From Bosea sp. 685 (lineage in GTDB: Bacteria; Pseudomonadota; Alphaproteobacteria; Rhizobiales; Beijerinckiaceae), in NCBI RefSeq assembly GCF_031884435.1, contig NZ_CP134779.1, positions 1,612,001 through 1,676,000 of the forward strand: DNA of 64,000 bases. Reading direction: 5' to 3'. Below are positions 8,763 through 20,815 of this stretch, piece by piece. The notes below the pieces were generated by a model. That model ran no database searches, was not told the origin of the DNA, and was given only the letters and a program-made list of their open reading frames with translations. Position numbers and translations under genes: made by a program. The number at the start of each line of letters is the position of its first letter. Within the stretch, counting starts at the first letter, position 1.

Positions 8763-9404
8763 GTGCGCAGGACCAAAGAGCAGGCTGCGGAGACGCGGCA
8801 GACGATCCTGCAGGCGGCTGAAGCGCTGTTCCTTCAGCGCGGCTATGAGACTTGTTCGCTGGATGAGATCGCGGTGGCGGCCGGCGTCTCGCGCGGAGCC
8901 ATCCACTTCCATTTTCGAAACAAGCTCGGACTGCTGTTCGCGTTTCGGGACGAGCTGATCCTGCCGATGCGGCAGCTTGCGCAGAGTCTGTTGGGTGGCG
9001 CGACGCTCGCTCCGCTCGATGCCCTGGGCGATGTGATCGCGACGACTTTTGTCGAGCTTCAGGGCAAGCCCGCAAAGAAGCCCATCCTCAAGCTGCTCAA
9101 GGCGATCGATGCTGATCAGGCGTATGACGATGTCAGCAGCGCGCGATATTTTCGGCAGCAGGTCAGACTGGCTCTGACGGAGATATGCGAGGCCGCGCAA
9201 CGCAACGGCGCGCTATCGGCGCCTTGGACGGCGCGTTCCGCTGCGACCGCGCTCTATGCCCTGCTGGACGGTCTGATCAATGAGTGGCTCCTCGAGGAGG
9301 CTGATCTCTCGCTTGCCCGGGACGGGGTTGCGATCATCCGCAGCTTCCTGACATCCTTGACCAGACCGGGGCGGCACATGCCGGCTGGGGAGCGAGCAGC
9401 GTGA
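8763..9404 (+). CDS. TetR/AcrR family transcriptional regulator
   Basis: A 213-residue regulator with an N-terminal TetR helix-turn-helix (RQTILQAAEALFLQRGYET, then LDEIAVAAGVSRGAIHFHFRNK) and a helical ligand-binding part. I chose the GTG at 8763, just before RRTKEQAAETRQ, because the longer frame runs through a dispersed repeat. AGAGG lies just upstream. A palindrome at 8709-8733 is a likely operator. The stop overlaps the start of the DUF900 hydrolase gene, so the two are co-transcribed and the regulator may control the pair. Confidence 0.88.
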   Translation: MRRTKEQAAETRQTILQAAEALFLQRGYETCSLDEIAVAAGVSRGAIHFHFRNKLGLLFAFRDELILPMRQLAQSLLGGATLAPLDALGDVIATTFVELQGKPAKKPILKLLKAIDADQAYDDVSSARYFRQQVRLALTEICEAAQRNGALSAPWTARSAATALYALLDGLINEWLLEEADLSLARDGVAIIRSFLTSLTRPGRHMPAGERAA

Positions 9405-10603
9405 TGATGGGCTCTTCCAATCGCCTGGTGATCGGTCTTTGCCTGTTTCTGGGCGCCTGCGCGACGCAGCCATCGAAAATTCTTGTGCCGGTCGCTGCCT
9501 CCGTGCCAGGCGCGAGCCGCGTCGACATGCTCGTCGCCACGACACGCAAGCCGGCGAGCGACCCGGGCGAGCTCTTCACCGGGGAACGGGCGACGGCGAT
9601 CTCGCTGACGAACATCGTGGTCTCCGTCCCGCCCGACAGCAATCGCAAGGTCGGGGAAATCCAGTGGCCCGGCAGGTCGCCGGGCAATCCGGAGACCGAT
9701 TTTGTCACGCTCAAGGTCGCGCCGGTCCTGTCCACCAACGCGGCCATGGACTGGTACCGGCGCAATCGCGGTTCGAAGCGCCGGTTGCTCGTCTTCGTGC
9801 ATGGCTTCAACAACACCTATTCCGACGCCGTCTATCGCTTCGCCCAGATCTCCCATGACGCGGGTATCGACGCCTCTCCGGTCCTGTTCACCTGGCCGTC
9901 GCGCGCCAGCGTGTTCGATTATGTCTACGACAAGGAGAGCACGAATTTTTCCCGCCATGCGCTGGAGGAGCTGTTGCTGGGGGCCACCAGAAGCCCCGAT
10001 GTCGGCGAGGTGACGATCCTGGCGCATTCGATGGGAAGCTGGCTGGTCACGGAAGCGCTGCGCGACATCGCTCTGCGCGACAAGGGGATTTCCGCCAAGA
10101 TCCGGAACGTCGTGCTCGCCTCGCCGGACATCGATCTCGACGTGTTTCGCCGCCAGATCATCGAGATGGGTTCGAAGCGGCCGCATTTTACGATCTTCTC
10201 CTCCCGCAACGATCGCGCGCTGGCCTTGTCGCGCTGGCTCTCGGGAGATGTCGAGCGCGTCGGCGCCGCAGATATGCGGCCTTATGCTGCCGCGCTCGCC
10301 GCGCTCGGGATTTCGATCATCGACACCTCGGACGTGAAGGCCGGGGATCCGCTCGCGCACAATACCTTCGCGGACAGCCCTGAGATGGTGCGCGTGCTGG
10401 GGCAGCGCCTGTCCGGCCAGTCGCTGGCGGGCGGCGAGGCCAGCCTGACCGAGCAGGTCGGCATGGCGGCGCTGGGAGGCGCGCGCATTGCGGGGGCGGC
10501 GGTCACCGCCCCTGTCGCTGCCATGAGTCAGGCCAGCCGCCGCCAGCTCATTCAACGGTTCGGAGCGGGCGGCACGCCGGGCGCAAGAACGCTGGACTAT
10601 TGA
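9404..10603 (+). CDS. alpha/beta-hydrolase lipoprotein, DUF900 family
   Basis: A 399-residue protein with a lipoprotein signal (CLFLGAC, Cys near residue 22) and an alpha/beta-hydrolase domain of the DUF900 family. HGFNNTY forms the oxyanion region, AHSMGSW holds the nucleophile Ser, and a candidate catalytic His lies in PLAHNTF. The substrate is unknown, perhaps an ester or lipid at the cell envelope. A GTG and two ATG codons stand in a row at 9401-9409, so the exact start is uncertain. It overlaps the TetR stop codon by one base, giving a two-gene operon with its regulator first. Confidence 0.85.
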   Translation: MMGSSNRLVIGLCLFLGACATQPSKILVPVAASVPGASRVDMLVATTRKPASDPGELFTGERATAISLTNIVVSVPPDSNRKVGEIQWPGRSPGNPETDFVTLKVAPVLSTNAAMDWYRRNRGSKRRLLVFVHGFNNTYSDAVYRFAQISHDAGIDASPVLFTWPSRASVFDYVYDKESTNFSRHALEELLLGATRSPDVGEVTILAHSMGSWLVTEALRDIALRDKGISAKIRNVVLASPDIDLDVFRRQIIEMGSKRPHFTIFSSRNDRALALSRWLSGDVERVGAADMRPYAAALAALGISIIDTSDVKAGDPLAHNTFADSPEMVRVLGQRLSGQSLAGGEASLTEQVGMAALGGARIAGAAVTAPVAAMSQASRRQLIQRFGAGGTPGARTLDY

Positions 10604-10643
10604 GGCGTTCCAGGCGCCGCTGCCGGAACGGAAGGCTTTCCCG

Positions 10644-11453
10644 TCAGGCCTCCACGAGCTTGCGGTAGAGGTGCCAGGTTGCGTGGCCAAGCACCGGCAT
10701 GACCACGATCAGGCCGACCAGCACTGGCAGGCAGCCGAGCACCAGAAGCCCGGTGATCATCAAACCCCAATACATCATTACGCGCGGATTGGCCTCGACG
10801 GCGGCGATCGAGGTCTTGATCGCGGTCGGCGCGTCGACGCCCTTGTCGATGATCAGCGGGAAGGACACCACCGAGATCGAGAAGGCGAGGATGGCGAAGA
10901 GCAGGCCGAGCGAATTGCCGACGATGATCATCACCCAGCCGTCGAAGGTGGTGAAGACCGCGCGCAGGAAGTCCGGCGTCGAGACGTCTGGCGGCAGGTC
11001 GAGCAGGCCGCGATAGATGAACCAGGCGGCAAACAGCCAGGCGATGAAGAGCCCGGTCAGCATGGCGCCGAGCAGGAGGATCTGGCCGATCGAGGGCGAT
11101 CTCAGGATGCCGAAGGCATGGCTCCAGGAGGAATCCAGGCCGAGCTCGCGCCTGCGGCTGACCTCGTAGAGGCCGATCGCGGCGAAGGGGCCGAGCAAGG
11201 CGAAGCCGCCCAGCAGCGGGAAGAGCAGCGGGAAGATGTTGTAGCTCACGGTCAGCTGCGCGAGCATCACGCCGGCGATCGGATAGATCAGCGCGATGAA
11301 GATGAGGTGGCTCGGCTGCGCCTTGAAATCCTCCCAGCCGCGCAGGAGCGCGTCGCGAAGGTCGCGGGTGGTGATGATGTTGATCTTCGGTTCGGCGTGC
11401 TGCGCCGCGAGGCGCGTACCGGCATCGGATATTGTGCCGTCGAGGTTTGCCAT
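10644..11453 (-). CDS. DUF2189 domain-containing integral membrane protein
   Basis: A 269-residue protein with about six transmembrane segments (for example LIFIALIYPIAGVMLA, LLFPLLGGFALLGPFAA, LPVLVGLIVVMPVLGHATW) after a short cytoplasmic N-terminus. The order and motifs match the DUF2189 family of unknown function. The ATG at 11453 is chosen because GGGAGAAA lies upstream; the frame is open 20 codons further. It is convergent with the DUF900 hydrolase gene. Confidence 0.85.
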   Translation of the reverse strand: MANLDGTISDAGTRLAAQHAEPKINIITTRDLRDALLRGWEDFKAQPSHLIFIALIYPIAGVMLAQLTVSYNIFPLLFPLLGGFALLGPFAAIGLYEVSRRRELGLDSSWSHAFGILRSPSIGQILLLGAMLTGLFIAWLFAAWFIYRGLLDLPPDVSTPDFLRAVFTTFDGWVMIIVGNSLGLLFAILAFSISVVSFPLIIDKGVDAPTAIKTSIAAVEANPRVMMYWGLMITGLLVLGCLPVLVGLIVVMPVLGHATWHLYRKLVEA

Positions 11454-14024
<2,571 letters not shown>

Positions 14025-14034
14025 GATACCGCCT

Positions 14035-14310
14035 TCAGTGGCGATGATGGCGCCTGTGGTGGTGGCGATGGCGATGCGAAACGCCGGTCCTCTGCGGAAT
14101 GCCGACGACGCCCTTGACGCCGCCGACCACGCCACCGGCAACGCCGCCAACGACCGCGCCCGCAGCGCCGCCGACCGGGCCGGCCGCCTGGTTGCCGACG
14201 CGCGCGCCTTCAGACGCGCCGCGCGGAATGCCCTGCGCGCTGGCGCTGAGGGGGAGGGCCAGGAGCGCCAACGCCGCTGCGCCGGCCAAGGTGATACGTT
14301 TGATTGTCAT
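14035..14310 (-). CDS. small secreted Gly/Val-rich protein with His-rich tail
   Basis: A 91-residue protein with a signal peptide (MTIKRITLAGAAALALLA, cleavage after ASA). A Gly/Val/Ala repeat region follows (AAGAVVGGVAGGVVGGVKG), then a tail almost entirely of His and Arg (HRHRHHHRRHHRH). No enzymatic motif is visible. The upstream ribosome site is weak, so the start rests on the signal peptide. Similar glycine-zipper-like secreted proteins are common in Rhizobiales; function unknown. Confidence 0.65.
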   Translation of the reverse strand: MTIKRITLAGAAALALLALPLSASAQGIPRGASEGARVGNQAAGPVGGAAGAVVGGVAGGVVGGVKGVVGIPQRTGVSHRHRHHHRRHHRH

Positions 14311-14514
14311 GAGGAATGTCCGTTCGCATGGGCCGCAGCGCCGGCTTTCGGGCGCTCGGCGGTCCCAAACAGAACCGGCGCAGCGCGTCATTGTTCCGTT
14401 CGGGTCGACGCATGGCTGCGATGCCCGAGGTGATGTCGCCGATTATTTTGCTGAACTCGGATTGCCGCTTCAAGCTCGCAAGCTGAACGCGCGGGGGCGG
14501 ATGGCGTCACGCGG

Positions 14515-15507
14515 TCAGTTGCCCGCGCTTGGCCGCGTCGCTCCATTCTGTCCGTTGGCGCCGTCTGTCCGGACATGGCTCGGCGCCGTGCCGATGACGC
14601 GCTTGAAGGCGCGACTGAAGGAGGCTTCCGATTCATAGCCGAGACGCCGGGCCACGACCGAGATCTTGAGCTTGTCGCCGGCGAGCCATTGCCGGGCCTG
14701 ATGCATGCGCATCTGCGCGACATAGCGGGCCGGCGTCTCGCCGACGACGCTGGCGAAGCGCTCGGCGAAGGCGGAGCGCGAGGCGCCCATCAGCCTGGCG
14801 AGCGAAGCGACCGTCCAGTCGCGCTCCGGGTCGAGATGGATCGCCGCCAGCACCTTGCCGACATCGGGGCAGCGCGCCGCCGCGATCCAGCCCGTGGCGT
14901 CGCCGCAGCCGCTCTCGACCCAGGAGCGGATGATGCTGGCGGCCAGCACATCGGCGAGCCGCGCCAGGATGCCGCCGGCGCCGACCCGGTCCATCGCCAC
15001 TTCGCGGGCCATCGCCTCCAGGAGATGCGGGATGCCCGATTCGCTCGTCGCCAGATCGCACATGCGCATCAGCTCGGGCATCATCCGCAGCAGGGGATGG
15101 GCGCTGTCGACATTGAAGGTCATGCTGCCGCTGAAGAGCAGGGTGGCCTCGCCGTCCCCGCCGCCCTTGAGATCGAAGATGTTGCCGCAGACCTTCTGGA
15201 CCTGGCAGCTTCCCAGCGGAAAGGCCTCGACATCCGGCGCGCTGGCGAGCACATGCTCGGCGCCGCGCGGGAACAGCAGCGCGTCGCCGTCGCGCAATTC
15301 GATCCATTCCTTCGCGGGGGTCAGCAGCCAGCAGCCGCGCTTGCCGATGAAGTAGAAGCGCGCGGCCTTCTGGGCGGGAACGGCGATGGCCCAGGGCTCC
15401 GCCATCTGACAGCGGCCATATTCGACGCCATCGAGCCGCAGACCCCGCAGCATCTCGGTCAGCGGATCGTTCGCAGGCGCAGCAATCTTGGACGAATGGT
15501 CAAGCAT
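14515..15507 (-). CDS. AraC family transcriptional regulator (cupin N-terminal domain)
   Basis: A 330-residue regulator with an N-terminal cupin-like sensor region (LDGVEYGRCQMAEPWAIAVP) and a C-terminal AraC double helix-turn-helix (WTVASLARLMGASRSAFAERF, then ISVVARRLGYESEASFSRAF). It diverges from a NepI-like exporter gene across 68 bases, the usual layout of a local activator or repressor and its target. The ATG at 15507 starts where family homology is expected. An in-frame ATG at 15546 with an AAGGG-like upstream sequence is an alternative start and would nearly close the gap. Confidence 0.87.
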   Translation of the reverse strand: MLDHSSKIAAPANDPLTEMLRGLRLDGVEYGRCQMAEPWAIAVPAQKAARFYFIGKRGCWLLTPAKEWIELRDGDALLFPRGAEHVLASAPDVEAFPLGSCQVQKVCGNIFDLKGGGDGEATLLFSGSMTFNVDSAHPLLRMMPELMRMCDLATSESGIPHLLEAMAREVAMDRVGAGGILARLADVLAASIIRSWVESGCGDATGWIAAARCPDVGKVLAAIHLDPERDWTVASLARLMGASRSAFAERFASVVGETPARYVAQMRMHQARQWLAGDKLKISVVARRLGYESEASFSRAFKRVIGTAPSHVRTDGANGQNGATRPSAGN

Positions 15508-15575
15508 TATGGAGAAACTAGCATGGAAGCTCCAGGCGGTCACGCCCATCTTGCGGCAACCCTTTGGAGACAGCC

Positions 15576-16793
15576 ATGTCCGAATCCGCAGCCGCAGTGG
15601 CAACCCTGCCATTCGATTCTCCGGCCGATGCCGATGAGCAAAGCCCGGCCTGGTCCGCGATCGCCTCGCTCACCCTCGGCGTTTTCGGCCTGGTCACGGC
15701 CGAATTCCTGCCCGCCAGCCTGCTGACGCCGATGGCGGCGGATCTCGGCGTTTCGGACGGTGCGGCCGGGCAGACCGTGACCGCGACCGCCGTGGTCGCG
15801 ATTCTTGCCGCGCTCTTCACGTCGATCCTGACGCGCGGGCTCGACCGCCGCCTCGTGATCTGGGGTTTCACCGTCCTCTTGGTGCTGTCCAACATCCTCG
15901 CCGCACTCTCCGACGGCCTCGCTACGCTCTTGGCGGCGCGGGTGCTGCTCGGCATCGGGCTCGGCGGCTTCTGGTCGATGATGGCGGCAACCGCGATGCG
16001 GCTGGTGCCGGAGCGCGCGCTGCCCCGCGCCATGTCGATCATCTTCACCGGCGTCTCCTTCGCGACGGTCAGCGCCGCGCCGGTCGGTGCCTATCTCGGC
16101 GACCTGCTCGGCTGGCGCTCGGTCTTCGCGATCGGGGCCGTAGTCGGAATCCTGGCCCTGATCGCCCAGCTCGCCACCATGCCGCGCCTGCCGCCGCTGG
16201 CGGCCGCGCAGCTCGGGACGCTGTTTTCGTTGCTGCGGCGCGGCAATGTCCGGCTCGTCCTGGCGACGGTGCTCATCGTGATCTCGGGCCATTTCGCCGG
16301 CTTCACCTATGTCCGCCCCTTCCTTGAACAGGTGCCGCGGCTTTCGGTCGAGACGATCTCGCTTGTGCTCCTGGCCTATGGCATCGGCGGCTTCTTCGGC
16401 AATTTCGCCGGCGCGGCGATCGTCGAGCGCAGCGCGCCCGCCGCGGTAATCTTCGGCGCCCTGCTCGCCGCAGTGACGGCGGCGGCGCTCGTTGCCTTTG
16501 GCGGCAGTCTCTGGGTCGCAGCCGGCGCCGTCGCGCTCTGGGGCTTCGCTTTCGGTGCGCTGCCGGTCGGTCTCCAGACCTGGATGGTGCGCGTCGCGCC
16601 GGACCAGGCGGAAGCCGTGGGTGGTTTGCTGGTTGCCGCCTTCCAGGTCGCGATCGCCAGCGGGGCCGTTCTCGGCGGGGTGCTGGTCGACCATTTCGGC
16701 GCCACGGGCGCGACCGGCTATTGCGCCCTGGCGACACTGGCGGGCGCGCTTCTCGTCGCCTTTGCCGGGCGCGGCGAGATGAAGCCGGCCTGA
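15576..16793 (+). CDS. MFS exporter, NepI-like
   Basis: A 405-residue major facilitator with 12 predicted membrane helices. Several segments closely follow E. coli NepI, the purine-ribonucleoside efflux pump: EFLPASLLTPMAADLGVS, GIGLGGFWSMMAATAMRLVP and GWRSVFAI. The ATG at 15576 has GGAG eight bases upstream; the frame is open a few codons earlier. The divergent AraC gene probably regulates it. The substrate is inferred from resemblance only; sugars, nucleosides or drugs are possible. Confidence 0.85.
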   Translation: MSESAAAVATLPFDSPADADEQSPAWSAIASLTLGVFGLVTAEFLPASLLTPMAADLGVSDGAAGQTVTATAVVAILAALFTSILTRGLDRRLVIWGFTVLLVLSNILAALSDGLATLLAARVLLGIGLGGFWSMMAATAMRLVPERALPRAMSIIFTGVSFATVSAAPVGAYLGDLLGWRSVFAIGAVVGILALIAQLATMPRLPPLAAAQLGTLFSLLRRGNVRLVLATVLIVISGHFAGFTYVRPFLEQVPRLSVETISLVLLAYGIGGFFGNFAGAAIVERSAPAAVIFGALLAAVTAAALVAFGGSLWVAAGAVALWGFAFGALPVGLQTWMVRVAPDQAEAVGGLLVAAFQVAIASGAVLGGVLVDHFGATGATGYCALATLAGALLVAFAGRGEMKPA

Positions 16794-16851
16794 TCGGCTT
16801 CATCACTTTTCTTCAAGACAGGGCGAGCCCAATCCAGTCTAAGCTCGTCCC

Positions 16852-17715
16852 ATGGAATTGATCAGCCAGGGACAGGCCTTGTCGGCATCGCCGCTGCGGG
16901 CGGAGGAGAGGGCGCACCTCTTCACCGCGCCGCGCTTCGGCGCGCTCGAGTTCCTGGCCGCGACCTTCCGTACCCATGCCTATGCGCCGCATGCGCACGA
17001 CACCTATGCGATCGGGACGATCGAGACCGGTTGCGAGGTCTGGCATGCGCGCGGCCGCAAGCTCTATGCCGGGGCGGGCGACATCGTGATGAACCACCCG
17101 CTCGACGTTCATGACGGCGCGCCGAGCGAGGGCGGCTACCGCTACCGGATGAGCTATCCGACGATCGGGCTGATGCAGGAGCTGGCCGCCTCGCTGACGG
17201 GGCATGATGGCATCGGCACGCCGTTCTTCCGCGAGCCCGTGGTGCATGATCCTGTCGGGGCGGCGCTGTTCAGCGCGGCGCATCAATTGCTGGAGGAGGG
17301 CACGGATGCGCTCGCCGGCGAGGAGAGGCTGGTGCGCGCCTACGCCCATTTCCTTGGCCACCACGCCAGTCTTGCGGTGCGTTCCGTCGGGCAGGAGACG
17401 GGCCCGGTCGCGATCGTCAAGGCGCTGATCGAGGCGCGCCATGGCGAGGATCTCTCGCTCGCGGATCTCGCCCGGGCCGCGGGGCTGCCGCGCCATCACC
17501 TGATCCGCGCATTCCGGCGTGAAACCGGGCTGACGCCCCATGCCTGGCTGATCGATGTCCGCGTCCGGCGCGCCCGTGACCGGTTGCGTCGCGGCGAGAC
17601 GCCGGGCGATGTCGCGGCGGCGACCGGTTTCTGCGACCAGGCCCATCTGACCCGAGCCTTCAAGGCGCGCTATGGCGTGACGCCCGGCGTGCTGCGCTCC
17701 GCCCATCTCTCCTGA
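16852..17715 (+). CDS. AraC family transcriptional regulator (AzlCD-linked)
   Basis: A 287-residue regulator with an N-terminal AraC-binding cupin (HAYAPHAHDTYAIGTIETG) and a C-terminal HTH_18 domain (DLARAAGLPRHHLIRAFRRE and GDVAAATGFCDQAHLTRAFK). It lies 27 bases upstream of azlC on the same strand and is probably co-transcribed with azlC-azlD. AraC regulators of this form are repeatedly found next to AzlCD-type amino-acid exporters, so it likely senses the exported compound. Confidence 0.88.
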   Translation: MELISQGQALSASPLRAEERAHLFTAPRFGALEFLAATFRTHAYAPHAHDTYAIGTIETGCEVWHARGRKLYAGAGDIVMNHPLDVHDGAPSEGGYRYRMSYPTIGLMQELAASLTGHDGIGTPFFREPVVHDPVGAALFSAAHQLLEEGTDALAGEERLVRAYAHFLGHHASLAVRSVGQETGPVAIVKALIEARHGEDLSLADLARAAGLPRHHLIRAFRRETGLTPHAWLIDVRVRRARDRLRRGETPGDVAAATGFCDQAHLTRAFKARYGVTPGVLRSAHLS

Positions 17716-17742
17716 CCTTCAGCGCCCCATCCTCAGCACCTC

Positions 17743-18453
17743 ATGTCATCAACTCTCGACGACGCCCGCACGGGCTTTTCCGACATCTGGCCGGCTATGC
17801 TGGCGGCTGCGCCCTTCGCCTTGCTGTTCGGCGCGCTCGCGGCAGGCAAGGGTCTGTCGCCATTCGAGGTTTTCCTGATGAGCGCGCTCGTCTTCGCCGG
17901 CGGGGCTCAGTTCGCCGCCGTCGAATTATGGGCGACGCCAGCCCCGGTCGCGGCGCTGATCTTCTCGACGCTGCTGATCAATGCCCGCCATGTGTTGATG
18001 GGCACCTCGCTGGTGCCGAAGCTCGATGGCTTCGCGCCCTGGCAAAAATGGCTCGGCCTCGCCTATATGGCCGATGAGAACTGGGCGCTGGCCGAGAAGC
18101 GGGCGCGCACGCATAGCCTGACGCCGGGCTATTGGTTCGGCATGATCGTGCCCTTCGTCGGCTGCTGGCTGATGATGACGACGCTCGGCGCCGTGGTCGG
18201 CCCGGCGCTGGGCGATCCACGGCGCTTCGGCGCGGATTTCGCCTTCACCGCCATCTTCATCGCGTTGACCGCCGCTTTCTGGAAAGGGCGCGTCACGGCC
18301 TGGACCGTGGCGGCCTCCGGCGTCGCCTCGGCCCTGACCTACCGCTTGGCCGGACCGCCTTGGCATGTGCTGGCCGGCGCGCTTTGCGGGCTGGCGGCGG
18401 CGTGGCTCGCGGCCGGCAGCGATGCCGCGGTTGCCAGCGAGGAGGCGGCGTGA
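17743..18453 (+). CDS. azlC: AzlC family branched-chain amino acid exporter, large subunit
   Basis: A 236-residue membrane protein with the AzlC signatures AAAPFALLFGALAAGKGLS, FAGGAQFAAVELW and INARHVLMGTSLVPKL. With the small AzlD partner it forms an exporter of branched-chain amino acids or analogues in the inner membrane (as studied for AzlCD and BrnFE). The stop TGA shares its A with the ATG of azlD, indicating translational coupling. Confidence 0.9.
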   Translation: MSSTLDDARTGFSDIWPAMLAAAPFALLFGALAAGKGLSPFEVFLMSALVFAGGAQFAAVELWATPAPVAALIFSTLLINARHVLMGTSLVPKLDGFAPWQKWLGLAYMADENWALAEKRARTHSLTPGYWFGMIVPFVGCWLMMTTLGAVVGPALGDPRRFGADFAFTAIFIALTAAFWKGRVTAWTVAASGVASALTYRLAGPPWHVLAGALCGLAAAWLAAGSDAAVASEEAA

Positions 18454-18752
18454 TGGCGCTCGACAGCCTCAACCTTCTCGCCATCCTCGGAATGGCTGTG
18501 GTGACCTATGCGACACGGGTGGCGGGACTGGCGCTGGCTGGCCGGTTCGATCTGTCGCCGCGCGCGCAGGCTGCTTTCGATGCGATTCCGCCGGCTGTCC
18601 TGATCGCCGTGATCGCACCGAGCGCGCTCGCGACCGGCTGGCCCGAGACGGCTGCGGCTGCCGTGACCGCGCTGGCTGCGACGCGGCTGCCCTTCCTGGC
18701 CGTGGTGGTGGTCGGGGTGATTGCGGTAGTGGGGCTCAGGGCGTTGACATAG
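18453..18752 (+). CDS. azlD: AzlD family exporter, small subunit
   Basis: A 99-residue protein with about four membrane helices (LLAILGMAVVTYATRVAGLA, then LPFLAVVVVGVIAVVGLRAL). Length and the TYATRVAGL motif fit AzlD. GAGGAGG precedes the start, which overlaps the azlC stop by one base. It is convergent with the aminopeptidase P gene, with a hairpin between the two. Confidence 0.88.
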   Translation: MALDSLNLLAILGMAVVTYATRVAGLALAGRFDLSPRAQAAFDAIPPAVLIAVIAPSALATGWPETAAAAVTALAATRLPFLAVVVVGVIAVVGLRALT

Positions 18753-18756
18753 CGCT

Positions 18757-18787
18757 CTTCCCTTCTCCCGCGAGGGGAGATGGGAAG
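18757..18787. terminator. hairpin between convergent azlD and aminopeptidase genes
   Basis: CTTCCCTTCTCCC pairs with GGGGAGATGGGAAG across the loop GCGA, with one mismatch. It lies between the two convergent stop codons and could act in both directions. There is no T-run, so it may be a repeat-type hairpin rather than a classical intrinsic terminator. Confidence 0.5.
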
Positions 18788-18791
18788 GCTC

Positions 18792-20624
18792 TCAAAGCGG
18801 CAAGCACGCCTTCTCCAGCCAGGCCTTCGCCTCACCCTCGACCAGCGGGGCGAGATTGCTCCAGACCTGGGCGTGATAGGCGTTGATCCAGGCGATCTCG
18901 CCGGCGTCGAGCAGCTTCAGATCAATCAAGGCGCGCTCATAGGGCGCCCAGGTGATGGTCTCGAAGCCGTAGATGGTGCGGTCGCCGCCAGGGATGACAC
19001 GCTCCTCGACCACGATCAGGTTCTCGATGCGGATGCCGTATTCGCCTTCCTTATAGTAGCCCGGCTCGTTGGAGAGGATCATGCCCGGCTCCAATGGCGT
19101 GGTGCCGAGCTTGGAGAGGCGCTGCGGCCCCTCATGCACCGAGAGATAGCTGCCAACGCCATGGCCCGTGCCGTGGTCGAAATCCAAGCCCGCCTGCCAG
19201 AGCGGCAACCGCGCCAGCGCATCGAGCTGCGCGCCCGAGGTGCCCTTGACGAAGACGACGCGCGAAATCGCGAGATGGCCTTTGAGCACGCGGGTGTAGC
19301 GGTCGCGCATCTCGTCGGTGGGCTCGCCCACTGCCATGGTGCGGGTGATATCGGTGGTGCCGTCCTCATATTGCCCGCCGGAATCGACCAGGAGGATGCC
19401 GGGCTCGATTCTGCGGTTACTGGCCTCGCTGACGCGGTAATGCGGCAGGGCGGCATTGGGGCCGGCGCCGGCGATGGTGGTGAAGGAGACATCCTTGAGC
19501 AGCCCGGTCTTCATGCGCTCGGCTTCGAGTGCCGCGACAGCATCGATCTCGGTCAAACCGCCCTTGGGCGCCTCGCGCGCCAGCCAGGAGAGGTAACGCA
19601 CGATCGCCGCGCCGTCGCGCAGATGGGCGTCGCGCGCGCCTTTCAGCTCCGCCTCGTTCTTGCGCGCCTTCATCAGGGCGATCGGGTCCGCGCCGGCATC
19701 GGGCGTGCCGCCGGCCTTGGCGATCAGCGTTGCGAGCGCGGAGGCTGCGGTCGCCGAGTCGAGCCGGACCTTGGCCTTGGCCGCGCCCAGCGCGTTGAGC
19801 TGCGTCTCCAACGCTGCGGGGGGAGCGATCTCGCCGACTGCGCCGATGGCATCGCCGGCCTCGTTCGTCACCTTTTCCGGGGCCAGAAAGACGGTGGGTC
19901 GGCCCTCGCGCGGCACGATGGCATAGCCCAGCGGCAGCGGGGTGTGCTCGACATCGCCGCCGCGGATGTTGAAGGTCCAGGCCAGCGCATGCGGGTCCGA
20001 GACCACGAGCGCATCGACCTTGGCCTTGGCGAGCGCCTCCTGGATGCGGGCGAGCTTGCTCGCCGTGCTCTCACCGGCAAAATCGGCGCGATGCGCCTTG
20101 ACTGGAGCAGCGGGCGGGGCAGGGCGGTCGCTCCAGAGCGCGTCGATCGGGTTCGCCTTGAGCGCGACCAGCGTGCCGCCGGCTGCCGCGACCGCCTTCT
20201 CCAGCTTGATGACGCCGTCGACGGTGTGGAGCCAGGGATCGTAGCCGAGCTTGCCGCCAGCCTGCAGGTTCGTCTCGATCCAGCGCTCCAGCGGCATCTC
20301 CTCCAGCTTCGTCGGCGTGATACTGGCGGTGTCTGTCTGCTCGGCCGATTGGATGGTGTAGCGGCCATCGACGATCAGCGCCGCCTTGTCGGCTAGCACG
20401 ATGGCGTTGCCGGCCGAGCCGGTGAAGCCCGTCAGCCAGGCGAGGCGGGCCATATGCGCCGGGACGTACTCGCCCTGGTGCTCGTCGGCGCGCGGGATGA
20501 TGAAGCCGTCCAGCCCTTGCGCCGCGAGCGCGCCGCGCAGGGCGGCGACCCTGGGGGCGACCTGGGAGGGGTCGCTCGGTTCCGAGAAGGACTGGAAGCG
20601 GCAGGCGGCGGGCGATTCGGTCAT
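18792..20624 (-). CDS. aminopeptidase P family protein (Xaa-Pro aminopeptidase, M24)
   Basis: A cytosolic metallopeptidase that removes the N-terminal residue before proline. The 610-residue form has two creatinase-like N-terminal domains and a C-terminal pita-bread domain. The metal-binding set is complete: LLVDSGGQYEDGTTDITR (two Asp), GTGHGVGSYLSVHEGP (His), ILSNEPGYY (Glu) and IRIENLI (Glu). Homology starts near FQSFSEPSDPSQ. I chose the ATG at 20624 (MTESPAAC); one at 20654 is in frame and neither has a good ribosome binding site. Confidence 0.9.
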   Translation of the reverse strand: MTESPAACRFQSFSEPSDPSQVAPRVAALRGALAAQGLDGFIIPRADEHQGEYVPAHMARLAWLTGFTGSAGNAIVLADKAALIVDGRYTIQSAEQTDTASITPTKLEEMPLERWIETNLQAGGKLGYDPWLHTVDGVIKLEKAVAAAGGTLVALKANPIDALWSDRPAPPAAPVKAHRADFAGESTASKLARIQEALAKAKVDALVVSDPHALAWTFNIRGGDVEHTPLPLGYAIVPREGRPTVFLAPEKVTNEAGDAIGAVGEIAPPAALETQLNALGAAKAKVRLDSATAASALATLIAKAGGTPDAGADPIALMKARKNEAELKGARDAHLRDGAAIVRYLSWLAREAPKGGLTEIDAVAALEAERMKTGLLKDVSFTTIAGAGPNAALPHYRVSEASNRRIEPGILLVDSGGQYEDGTTDITRTMAVGEPTDEMRDRYTRVLKGHLAISRVVFVKGTSGAQLDALARLPLWQAGLDFDHGTGHGVGSYLSVHEGPQRLSKLGTTPLEPGMILSNEPGYYKEGEYGIRIENLIVVEERVIPGGDRTIYGFETITWAPYERALIDLKLLDAGEIAWINAYHAQVWSNLAPLVEGEAKAWLEKACLPL

Positions 20625-20815
20625 GACGGGTCCGGAAGCGGTGGTTTTGGCCATGGTCGCGACTCGGGCCCGCGAAAGCCAGAGCAAAAGCGGCTTTCCA
20701 CTCTGCTTTCTCCGCAGGCCGCAGCGGCCTCGCGTTTGGGCTTGCTGCCTCTTTGTTATGCGAAAATCGCGATCGTTAACGAAACGAGGCCAAGTGCATG
20801 CATTCTGTGCATATC

